From: Oceanicola sp. D3
GTDB taxonomy: Bacteria; Pseudomonadota; Alphaproteobacteria; Rhodobacterales; Rhodobacteraceae
Length of the DNA: 64,000 nt
Direction: 5' to 3'
Assembly (NCBI RefSeq): GCF_006351965.1
Contig: NZ_CP040932.1
Span: 2,170,001-2,234,000, forward strand
Every line of letters begins with the position of its first letter. Position 1 is the stretch's first letter. Made by a program: the position numbers and the translations under genes. Below are positions 57,177-64,000 of this stretch, one piece after another. The notes beneath the pieces were generated by a model. That model had not been told where the DNA came from. It saw only the letters and a list, made by a program, of their open reading frames with translations, and did not search any database.

Positions 57177-58070
57177 TTATCCCGCGACGGAGGCCGCGTG
57201 GATCGAGCTGATGGCTTCGCTGATGGTGCTGTTGAACTCGCCATCAGATTGGCTGTCTGAAAGCCCCTCGGTGAGCGCCCGGGAGAAACTGGCCACCATG
57301 CCGGTGTTTTGCGCGAGCTTGGCATTGGCCTCCTCGCGCGTGTAGCCACCCGAGAGCGCCACAACCTTCAGCACGCGCGGATGATCCACCAGCGGTTTGT
57401 AGATGTTCGCCTGCTCTGGCAGCGTGAGTTTGAGCATCACATCTGAGGTTTCTGGCAGTGCGTCGAGCCGCTTGGAGATTTCGGCGAGGAGGATTGCCTC
57501 GGCCTCGGCCTTATCGGGGGCCTTGATGTTTATCTCCGGCTCGAGAATTGGCACCAGCCCATGCTCCACCACCTGTGCGCCAAGCTCGAACTGCTGAGCG
57601 ACATTCGCGGCGATGCCTTCGGCATTGGCGGCGTGGATCACCGAGCGTTCCTTGGTGCCGAAAATGCCTTTCTCAGCGGCGCGGTTGAGCAAGTCGGACA
57701 GGCCGGGAATGGGCTTCATCAGCTGCACGCCATTGGCCTCATCTTCGAGGCCCTTGTCGATTTTCAGAAAAGGAACAACGCCGCGATCCTCCCACAGGAA
57801 CTGGGCGGAGGGCTTGCCCCCAATGTCCCGATCCATCGTTTTTTCGAAGAGGATCGCGCCGATCACCTTGTCACCTGTGAAGGCCGGGGCGGTGGCGATG
57901 CGCGAGCGCATGTCGTGGATCAGGTCAAACATTTCTTCATCGGAGCCATAGCGGCTTTCATCCACACCATAGAGCTTGAGCGCCTTGGGGGTGGAGCCGC
58001 CCGATTGATCGAGTGCGGCAATAAAGCCCTGACCTGCGGCGATCTTTTGTTTTTGCTCGGCGTTCGGCAT
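57177..58070 (-). CDS. Class I fructose-bisphosphate aldolase
   Basis: The protein has 297 residues. FIAALDQSGGSTPKALKLYG is the N-terminal Asp/Ser signature; IGAILFEKTMDRDIGGKP and VPFLKIDKGLEDEANGVQLM carry the second and Schiff-base-region motifs; LVPILEPEINIKAPDKAEAE and MLKLTLPEQANIYKPL (Lys) follow, ending with VVALSGGYTREEAN. It splits fructose-1,6-bisphosphate to two trioses. The 30 residues at the N-terminus are typical of the 296-residue bacterial class I type. It lies near pgk, so the pair forms a lower-glycolysis group. Confidence 0.93.
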   Translation of the reverse strand: MPNAEQKQKIAAGQGFIAALDQSGGSTPKALKLYGVDESRYGSDEEMFDLIHDMRSRIATAPAFTGDKVIGAILFEKTMDRDIGGKPSAQFLWEDRGVVPFLKIDKGLEDEANGVQLMKPIPGLSDLLNRAAEKGIFGTKERSVIHAANAEGIAANVAQQFELGAQVVEHGLVPILEPEINIKAPDKAEAEAILLAEISKRLDALPETSDVMLKLTLPEQANIYKPLVDHPRVLKVVALSGGYTREEANAKLAQNTGMVASFSRALTEGLSDSQSDGEFNSTISEAISSIHAASVAG

Positions 58071-58235
58071 GGGTCGTCCCTCGTAATTGACGTTTGCGCA
58101 GAGGGATAGCCGGGGCCGCCGGGGAAGGCAAAGGTGGTTGCGCTAACGTCCCGGCGGAAGCCGCAGCTAACCGAACGCGGCGTTTTGTGCTATCATGTCA
58201 GCCGACATTCCGTAGGCGTTAGAGGAGGGCGTACC

Positions 58236-59681
58236 ATGGCAAATGGAGTCCACGAGCCGGAAGCGTTTTTCGAACAGGTCGAAGGCATCCTCAAGGAGAC
58301 CGAGCGCTACTTCGCCGAAGCCGCGCTGGGGCCGCTGGCCGTGGGGCTGCGTGCGCCGGCGAAGGGCTGTATCGACGCGATCCGCGAAGAGATGAGCGAA
58401 GCGCTTGCGCTGGCCGAGGGCAACGACGAGGCCCGCGCCACGATGCTGCGCGGCCTTGCGTTGGCGGGCACCTCGCCGCTTCTGGCGCTGGCGCTGTCGC
58501 AACTGGGCGACGAGCTGGAGGATGTGGACTGGTCCAAGGTGCTTTCCACCGCCATCGACTGGATCGTAACGGCCCTCAAAAAGATTGTGGAGCTCTTGGG
58601 GGATGGCAGGCTCAAGACGGTGTTGAAAGACCTCACCATCCTGCTGCCCCAACTCAAGACCCTCATCGACAGCGGCCCTGACAAGGTCGACGAGCTCACT
58701 CTCGACGTGGAGGAACTGGAAGCCAAGGTCGAGCGCTTCCTGCATCAGGTGTTGGGCAAGCCGCTTGTGAAGGTGGACGACAAGAAGGGTGCAGAGCGCA
58801 TTCCGCCGGTGGACGGGCCGGTGGAAGAACCCGAGTTGAGCGGTTCGGTGCTGTGGGTTCTGTGGGATATTGAGCGAAAGCTCGAATATCTCTGGGCCCG
58901 CGTTCATGGTGGCGACTTTCCTCGCGCCGGGGCTGACACGCTGATCACCGATCCGCGCGATGATACTGAGAACCGGGGCAATCCGATCGGGAAGGAGCTT
59001 GATGATCTGCGCCTGCAGATCGACTGCCTGACCAAGTTGCTCGGGCGCACGCTCTACAACACCGAATGGGACTGCCTTGGCAGCATCGCCCCGCCACCGC
59101 CCGCCCCACCTGAGGGCGAGCTGCACCCTGTGGGGCCAGACGGTTTGCGCCATGAGCGGGCTATACCGCCGGTGTCGATCAAGGACGAGATCCACGAGCT
59201 GGAGCGCCTGATTGTCTGGATCATCAACATCTTCCACCCGCCTGAATGGCCACCCGAGTGGCCACCGGGCTGGCCCCCGCCCGAGAAACCGCCCGAAGAT
59301 CCGGTGATCCTGGCCGATTTGAAGCGGATCATGGTGTATGAAGAAGGCGTTTTTGAAGCCAGGCCCGGCAATGATGAAAAGACGGTTGAGGTGCGATCCG
59401 CCGCATTCGACCTTGCCGGGTGGGTCGACTTGACCGAGCTGGCCGATGGTCAGGCCGTTGTGGTGGAGATGCACGTGCTGTTGCCCGGCGGGGTGCGGCG
59501 GCTCTACCGGCAGGGGCTTTTCAGCGGCGCTGCGCAGGCGGGCCTGTATGCGCTTGGAGATATCATCGGCCCCAATATCGTGGTCGGGAACGCCATTGAT
59601 ATCGTGATGCGCCAAACTTCCGGGCCGCCGCTCGACGTGCCCTATCAATTCGTCATCGAAACCCAGCGCGTGCGGCGTTAA
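58236..59681 (+). CDS. Uncharacterised protein with a WPP-rich repeat linker
   Basis: The protein has 481 residues with no signal peptide or membrane helix. The N-terminal 170 residues are helical and acidic ([40 protein letters not shown]). A middle segment is charged ([20 protein letters not shown]). At about 358-378 a proline/tryptophan repeat reads [20 protein letters not shown], and a strand-rich C-terminal domain ends in TQRVRR. I do not recognise a family. Its stop codon overlaps the pgk stop (TTAA shared, 59678-59681). It is divergent from the aldolase gene. Good GAGGAGGG Shine-Dalgarno at the ATG 58236. Confidence 0.75.
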   Translation: MANGVHEPEAFFEQVEGILKETERYFAEAALGPLAVGLRAPAKGCIDAIREEMSEALALAEGNDEARATMLRGLALAGTSPLLALALSQLGDELEDVDWSKVLSTAIDWIVTALKKIVELLGDGRLKTVLKDLTILLPQLKTLIDSGPDKVDELTLDVEELEAKVERFLHQVLGKPLVKVDDKKGAERIPPVDGPVEEPELSGSVLWVLWDIERKLEYLWARVHGGDFPRAGADTLITDPRDDTENRGNPIGKELDDLRLQIDCLTKLLGRTLYNTEWDCLGSIAPPPPAPPEGELHPVGPDGLRHERAIPPVSIKDEIHELERLIVWIINIFHPPEWPPEWPPGWPPPEKPPEDPVILADLKRIMVYEEGVFEARPGNDEKTVEVRSAAFDLAGWVDLTELADGQAVVVEMHVLLPGGVRRLYRQGLFSGAAQAGLYALGDIIGPNIVVGNAIDIVMRQTSGPPLDVPYQFVIETQRVRR

Positions 59682-60856
59682 CCCCCGAGCGCGGCGACGC
59701 CGGGCAGGGTCTTGCCCTCCATCCACTCAAGGAACGCGCCGCCTGCGGTGGAGATGTAGGTGAACTGATAGCTGGCCTTGGCGTTGTTCAGCGCCGCCAC
59801 GGTGTCACCCCCGCCGGCCACGGTGATCAGCTCGCCCTTGTCGGTCAGCGCGCCGGCCTGACGGGCGGCGGCATAGGTGGCCGCGCCGAAGGGCATGATT
59901 TCGAAGGCGCCAAGCGGGCCGTTCCAGATGAGGGTTTCGCTCTCTTCGAAGACGGCACAGATGTTGGCGACCGTCTTGGGGCCCGCGTCGAGGATCATGC
60001 CTTCGGCCGGACACTCCTGCGCCGGGCAAACCTTGTGGGGCGCGCGGGCTTTGAATTCTTCAGCCACGACCACGTCGACAGGCAGGTGAATTTTGCACCC
60101 GGAGGTCTTGGCTTTTTCGAGAATTTCCAGCGCGGTGCCGGTCATTTCGGCCTCTGCGAGGCTCTGGCCAATCTCGTAGCCCTGGGCCAGCAGGAAGGTG
60201 TTGGCCATGCCGCCACCGATGATCAGGTGATCGACCTTGTCGAGCAGGTTGGAGAGCAGGGTGATCTTGGTCGAAACCTTTGCCCCGCCAACCACGGCGG
60301 CCACCGGGCGGATCGGATCGCCAAGTGCGCCTTCGAGGGCTTCCAGCTCTTCCTGCATGTTCCGGCCCACGCAGCTGGGCAGCAGGTGGGCGACGCCCTC
60401 GGTGGACGCATGGGCGCGGTGGGCGGCGGAGAAGGCATCGTTGCAATAGATGTCTCCCAGAGCGGCCAACTCCTTGGCGAACTCCGGGTCGTTGGCCTCT
60501 TCGCCGGGGAAGAAGCGCATGTTTTCAAGCAGAAGCACCTGGCCCTCGGAGAGAGTGGCCACGGCGGCATCCCAGCCGCCATCGGCGAAGGCGACCTTTT
60601 GGCCGAGCGCCTCGGAGAGCGCGGGCAGGGTGACCTCCAGCGACATTTCGGGCACCACCTTGCCCTTGGGCCGCCCGAAGTGGGCCAGCAGGATCGGCTT
60701 GCCGCCCTTGGCGAGAATGTCCTTCACGGTGGGAACGATCCGGTCGATCCGGGTGCTGTCTGTCACCTTGCCACCGTCTACGGGCACGTTGATATCGACC
60801 CGCACCAGCACTCGCTTGCCTGCAAGGTCCATGTCGTCAAGGGTTTTCCAGGCCAT
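59678..60856 (-). CDS. pgk: Phosphoglycerate kinase
   Basis: The protein has 392 residues, standard length. [88 protein letters not shown] and [13 protein letters not shown] (ATP site) are all conserved. It transfers phosphate between 1,3-bisphosphoglycerate and ADP. The start at 60856 has GGAGGTGGC upstream. In-frame codons further upstream lie over the cyclophilin gene and are not used. Convergent with the 481-residue gene. Confidence 0.98.
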   Translation of the reverse strand: MAWKTLDDMDLAGKRVLVRVDINVPVDGGKVTDSTRIDRIVPTVKDILAKGGKPILLAHFGRPKGKVVPEMSLEVTLPALSEALGQKVAFADGGWDAAVATLSEGQVLLLENMRFFPGEEANDPEFAKELAALGDIYCNDAFSAAHRAHASTEGVAHLLPSCVGRNMQEELEALEGALGDPIRPVAAVVGGAKVSTKITLLSNLLDKVDHLIIGGGMANTFLLAQGYEIGQSLAEAEMTGTALEILEKAKTSGCKIHLPVDVVVAEEFKARAPHKVCPAQECPAEGMILDAGPKTVANICAVFEESETLIWNGPLGAFEIMPFGAATYAAARQAGALTDKGELITVAGGGDTVAALNNAKASYQFTYISTAGGAFLEWMEGKTLPGVAALGG

Positions 60857-60974
60857 TGCCACCTCCATCTGTTGCCCCGTTCTCGCCGGTTTGAACGGCG
60901 CGGTCAACGCGGGCCTTTCCCTCCGGCCCGTGCGCGCATAGGGTGCGCGCGACTTTGAACATGAGGAGGCGAGC

Positions 60975-61475
60975 ATGGCCGATATCAAGGATCCCGAGAA
61001 CACCATTCTGATTGAGCTGGAAGGCGGCACTGTGACCGTCGAGCTGCTGCCCGATGTGGCGCCGCAGCACAGCGCGCGGATGAAGGAACTGGCGCGTGCC
61101 GGGGCCTACGACAACGTGGTGTTTCACCGGGTGATCGAAGGCTTCATGGCCCAGACGGGCGATGTGGCCCATGGCAAGGCCGGTGGTGACACCCGGCGTG
61201 CGGGCACCGGTGGCTCTGATCTGCCCAACGTGCCTGCCGAATTCAACAAGCTGCCGTTTGATCGCGGCGTGATCGGCGCGGCCCGCAGCCAGAGCCCGGA
61301 CAGCGCGAACAGCCAGTTTTTCATCTGTTTTGATGACGTTCACTTCCTCAACGGCAATTACACCGTCTATGGCCGGGTGATCGACGGGATGGAGCATGTG
61401 GATGCGATCCCGCGCGGCGAGCCGCCTGCGAACCCGGGCGTGATGAAAAGCGTGAAGGTGGCCGCCGATGTCTGA
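60975..61475 (+). CDS. ppiB: Cytoplasmic peptidyl-prolyl isomerase (cyclophilin)
   Basis: The protein has 166 residues. [36 protein letters not shown] and [20 protein letters not shown] (FMAQTGD and NSQFFI are cyclophilin active-site motifs) are present. It has no signal peptide, so it acts in the cytoplasm. It is divergent from pgk with about 118 bp between starts. The stop overlaps the start of the next cyclophilin gene by 8 bases. Confidence 0.95.
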   Translation: MADIKDPENTILIELEGGTVTVELLPDVAPQHSARMKELARAGAYDNVVFHRVIEGFMAQTGDVAHGKAGGDTRRAGTGGSDLPNVPAEFNKLPFDRGVIGAARSQSPDSANSQFFICFDDVHFLNGNYTVYGRVIDGMEHVDAIPRGEPPANPGVMKSVKVAADV

Positions 61476-62073
61476 CGGCAAGGTCTTTGCGGGCGGCATC
61501 TTCGCCGTCGGGCTGGCCTTTTTGGCGGCGTTCTTCCTGTTCAGCAACGGCACCGTGAGCGAGGCCGAGGCGGCGGAAGACACCGATGGGCCGAACATCG
61601 TGATCACGGTGGCGGGCAAGGGCGATGTCGTGATCGACCTGCGCCCCGATCTCGCGCCGGAGCATGTGAACCGGATCACCGCGCTTGCGGAGGCCGGGGC
61701 CTATGACGGGGTGGTGTTTCACCGGGTGATGGAGGGCTTCATGGCCCAGACGGGCGATGTGGAGTTTGGGAAGGGCGATGACCTGAGCCGCGCGGGCACG
61801 GGCGGATCGAAACTGCCTGATTTGCCTGCGGAATTCTCTGACGAGCCCTATGTGCGCGGCACCGTGGGCATGGCCCGCATTAATGACCCGGACAGTGCGA
61901 ACAGCCAGTTTTTCATCATGTTCGCCCCGGCAACTCATCTGAACGGGAGCTATACCGTGGTAGGCCATGTCATCGAGGGCATGGAGGTTGTTGACCAGAT
62001 CACCCGCGGCGTGCCCGGCAGCGGTGTGGTGGAAAACCCCGACGTGATGCAGAGCGTCACCCTACAAGAGTGA
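61468..62073 (+). CDS. Exported or membrane-anchored peptidyl-prolyl isomerase (cyclophilin)
   Basis: The protein has 201 residues. Residues 8-27 are a hydrophobic helix (FAGGIFAVGLAFLAAFFLF), a signal anchor or signal peptide, followed by a short acidic linker. The cyclophilin domain starts at about 45 (IVITVAGKGDVVIDLRPDLA) and has [17 protein letters not shown] and [20 protein letters not shown]. It probably folds periplasmic proteins. It overlaps the cytoplasmic cyclophilin gene, which points to tandem duplication and a single transcript. Confidence 0.93.
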   Translation: MSDGKVFAGGIFAVGLAFLAAFFLFSNGTVSEAEAAEDTDGPNIVITVAGKGDVVIDLRPDLAPEHVNRITALAEAGAYDGVVFHRVMEGFMAQTGDVEFGKGDDLSRAGTGGSKLPDLPAEFSDEPYVRGTVGMARINDPDSANSQFFIMFAPATHLNGSYTVVGHVIEGMEVVDQITRGVPGSGVVENPDVMQSVTLQE

Positions 62074-62149
62074 CCTCAAGCCTGCGTGAGTGGGCTATGT
62101 GAAACGATCAGCCCATGGCATCCTTGACCTGAACGAAGGGGAGGGTGCC

Positions 62150-63118
62150 ATGGGTTTTCTTTTGCGGGCAATGGCTTGGCTGGTGCTGACGGCCGGGGTG
62201 GCGATGGCGGACCCGGGATTCTGGAAGAACGAGTGGCCGCGCACCGATTTTTCCAAGACGAGTGTTGAAAACTGGGTTGAGATCCTTTCTGGCGGGCCGG
62301 GGAAAGACGGGATTCCGGCGTTGACGGCGCCGAAGTTCATTGCGGTGAGTAAGGCGAAGCTCGCGGCGCGGGAGCCGGTGATTACACTGGAGATTGCCGG
62401 AAAAGCGCGGGCCTATCCGCTGCGGTATCTGATCTGGCATGAGATTGTGAATGACAGGTTTCAGGGCCTTCCGATTGCCGTAACCTATTGCCCGCTCTGC
62501 AATTCTGCGCTGGTTTACTACCGGAAGAACAAGCGGGAAACGCTGGAATTCGGGGTGACGGGCAAGCTGCGGAACTCGGATATGATCATGTATGATCGAC
62601 AGACCGAGAGCTGGTGGCAGCAGGCCACGGGCAAGGCGATTGTGGGCAAGCTGACCGGGGCGCAATTGTCACCGCTGCCGAGCTGGATGGAGAGTTGGGA
62701 AAGCTTTGCCACCCGCAATCCGAGGGGCGAGGTGATGGCGGAACCGAACCACGGGCGGCCCTATGGCACAAACCCGTATGAGCGGTATGACAGCTCGAAA
62801 AAACCGTTTCTTTTCAATGGCGAAATGCCGCCGCATGGCATTCCGCCGCTGGTGCGTGTGGTTCGGGTTGGCCAGCGCGCATGGCCCTTGCCGCGGATCG
62901 CGAAGGCAGGCGAGATCCGCGAAGCCGGGGTTGTGATCAACTGGACGGGCTTGCAGGCGAGCGCCCTCGACAGCGGCACCATCGCCAAGGGACGTGATGT
63001 GGGCATGATCCGGGTGCGCAACGAGAAGGGAGAGGACGTGGCGCACGACCTGCTTTTTGCCTTTGCCTTTCACGCGTTTTATCCGCGGGGAGCCTGGATG
63101 TTAGGCAAAAGCGATTGA
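62150..63118 (+). CDS. DUF3179 domain protein, probably exported
   Basis: The protein has 322 residues with a signal peptide at 1-20 (RAMAWLVLTAGVAMADPGF). The DUF3179 core shows ALTAPKFIAVSKAKLAAREP, then GKARAYPLRYLIWHEIVNDR and VTYCPLCNSALVYYR, which contains the family CPLC motif that could bind metal or be redox-active. GVTGKLRNSDMIMYDRQTES and the WWQQATGKAIVGKL run follow. Function of the family is not known. ATG 62150 has GGAGGGTG as its Shine-Dalgarno; the in-frame 62090 start precedes the signal peptide and is rejected. Confidence 0.9.
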   Translation: MGFLLRAMAWLVLTAGVAMADPGFWKNEWPRTDFSKTSVENWVEILSGGPGKDGIPALTAPKFIAVSKAKLAAREPVITLEIAGKARAYPLRYLIWHEIVNDRFQGLPIAVTYCPLCNSALVYYRKNKRETLEFGVTGKLRNSDMIMYDRQTESWWQQATGKAIVGKLTGAQLSPLPSWMESWESFATRNPRGEVMAEPNHGRPYGTNPYERYDSSKKPFLFNGEMPPHGIPPLVRVVRVGQRAWPLPRIAKAGEIREAGVVINWTGLQASALDSGTIAKGRDVGMIRVRNEKGEDVAHDLLFAFAFHAFYPRGAWMLGKSD

Positions 63119-63510
63119 GATTTCGTGAAGGGAGAGGAATACCCTGCTTTAACAGGGCCTTAGATCCAGTTTGCAAACTTTCTGCGATGCGGCGCTGCGC
63201 GAACTGCTTGGGCTGCGCTTGATGCTGAATTGGTGATATTGGTCAGGGCATTGCCCAGTGATCTTTATGCAAATGGGGTATCAAGTTACCGGGGCAACAT
63301 CCTATGCACAAGTGATGCACAACCCATGCATAGTCGAATCTTGCGAGGCGATGCTGCGGCTGCATTGCAAACTCCCCGCTCAGGCGGCGCAGGCCAATGA
63401 GGCCACCATTCGGGGGCGACAGGCCCCCGATCGCGGGCAATAACGGTTTACCGGGCCTGACGACGGCTTTCGTGCTACACTCGCCCAACAGTGGATGGGG
63501 GGAGGCGGGG
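63119..63510 (+). promoter_or_regulatory. Long intergenic region with palindrome and phased repeats
   Basis: No gene was found in these 392 bases, and the region is poorer in G+C than its flanks. It holds a short hairpin after the DUF3179 gene (CCCTG 63142-63146, CAGGG 63153-63157), a perfect 12-bp palindrome AGTTTGCAAACT (63168-63179), and three ATGCA units at 63305-63309, 63316-63320 and 63327-63331, spaced exactly 11 bp, inside an inverted repeat CTATGCA (63303-63309) / TGCATAG (63328-63334). These look like operator sites for the gene starting at 63511. Confidence 0.6.
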
Positions 63511-64000
63511 ATGGCGAAAGAGGCAGATCTGAAAACGGTCGGGATGGGGGCCTTGCTGTCGAGCGATATCTACAAGGATATTTGCTCGCGGTTTCACAAG
63601 CGCCATTTCATCAATCTTCCCTCCCATATCAGCGAAGTGAAATCGCTCGGCAAGACCCATGGCGTTGGCTTCAAATTTCAGCCGCGCGATGCGGACACCT
63701 TTGAAGCTGCGTTGAAACGCAGAGGCTTTGAGCCCGACAACCGGAACCATCTGTGCGATGCCGTTGCCGCCGGGGCCACGCAGGGCCAGGGCTATCGTGA
63801 GGTTGGGGTGCCGAGCCTGCATGTGGCGGTGTCATCGGGGAGATGCAGCGTGCATGTTGATACCTTCGGCTTTGTCGCACTGGGGCCGAATGGGGAGAAG
63901 ATCTATAACCCGGATGCCATTCAGCACATCATCGACGAGCTGATCTGGCAGGATGTGCTGCTTGGCAAGGTAGAGAAGCTCTCTCCCATGGCGGCCAATG
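63511..64000 (+). CDS. Uncharacterised protein, 3' end cut by the window
   Basis: The frame is open from ATG 63511 to the window end (163 codons plus). It begins MAKEADLKTVGMGALLSSDI, then FHKRHFINLPSHISEVKSLG and FQPRDADTFEAALKRRGFEP, later VGVPSLHVAVSSGRCSVHVD with GFVALGPNGEKIYNPDAIQH. There is no signal peptide. GGAGGCGGGG lies just before the ATG as a strong Shine-Dalgarno. I do not recognise the family. A conserved His/Asp pair (SLHVAVSSG, VHVD) may be a site, but this is only a guess. Confidence 0.7.
   Translation, partial: MAKEADLKTVGMGALLSSDIYKDICSRFHKRHFINLPSHISEVKSLGKTHGVGFKFQPRDADTFEAALKRRGFEPDNRNHLCDAVAAGATQGQGYREVGVPSLHVAVSSGRCSVHVDTFGFVALGPNGEKIYNPDAIQHIIDELIWQDVLLGKVEKLSPMAAN

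Overview
The window is high-GC, densely packed DNA with strong G/C preference at third codon positions. It looks like a chromosome segment of a marine-type Rhodobacteraceae (Roseobacter clade, Alphaproteobacteria). The main reasons are a complete gene transfer agent (GTA) cluster of the Rhodobacter capsulatus RcGTA type at about 36.3-51.2 kb, a pyruvate dehydrogenase E1-beta subunit with its own lipoyl domain (typical of alphaproteobacteria), and many paired ATGA stop/start overlaps. No integrase, transposase, CRISPR array, rRNA or replication origin was seen. Assignments come from reading translated proteins and motifs by eye; no database search was run.

Layout. 1-10.5 kb: a truncated CPA1-type Na+/H+ antiporter, an EamA exporter, an overlapping three-gene unit (nucleoside hydrolase, GNAT acetyltransferase, SelO), a membrane-anchored endo/exonuclease/phosphatase-type protein, an exported lytic transglycosylase, a DUF3445 protein and three uncharacterised proteins. 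10.6-14.2 kb: glnB-glnA, divergent from a bifunctional NAD(P)HX epimerase/dehydratase gene. 14.2-26.8 kb: a Hint-domain protein, tRNA-Leu(UAG), a large secreted CHAT-domain protein, a Tat-exported PhoD-type phosphatase, trigger factor, a macro-domain-like protein, RsgA, a Tat-exported CpdB-type nucleotidase, a small SLT lipoprotein and an unknown protein. 26.9-31 kb: rpsF-rpsR-rplI, a membrane protein, a YceI protein and a cytochrome b561-YceI fusion. 31.2-36 kb: fabD-fabG-acpP-fabF-mltG. 36.2-51.2 kb: the GTA cluster g1-g15 plus a DUF2793 (head-spike-type) gene and a small unknown gene. 51.2-64 kb: a DksA-type zinc-finger protein, cysE, pdhA-pdhB-(small gene)-pdhC, an FtsB/DivIC-like protein, class I fructose-bisphosphate aldolase, a 481-residue unknown protein, pgk, two tandem cyclophilins (one cytoplasmic, one exported), a DUF3179 protein, a regulatory-looking intergenic region and a truncated unknown gene.

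How the parts fit. Two core-metabolism blocks (fatty-acid synthesis; pyruvate dehydrogenase and lower glycolysis) flank the GTA. The GTA is organised like a phage late operon: packaging (g1, g2), portal, protease and capsid (g3-g5), connectors (g6-g8), tail tube, chaperones and tape measure (g9-g11), baseplate, hub, peptidase and tip (g12-g15), then the spike gene. It has no lysogeny, replication or lysis genes, as expected for a domesticated particle. A sigma70-like promoter followed almost at once by an intrinsic terminator lies just upstream of g1 and may be an attenuator or small-RNA gene.

Most worth a second look: a dispersed palindromic repeat in three very different contexts (between convergent genes, inside the coding sequence of the NADHX dehydratase, and inside the GTA operon); the codon-usage mosaic in that same dehydratase gene; the GTA leader; the secreted CHAT protein; the macro-like protein; the WPP-repeat protein wedged between aldolase and pgk; the rsgA gene without a usual start codon; and the helically phased repeats upstream of the last gene.
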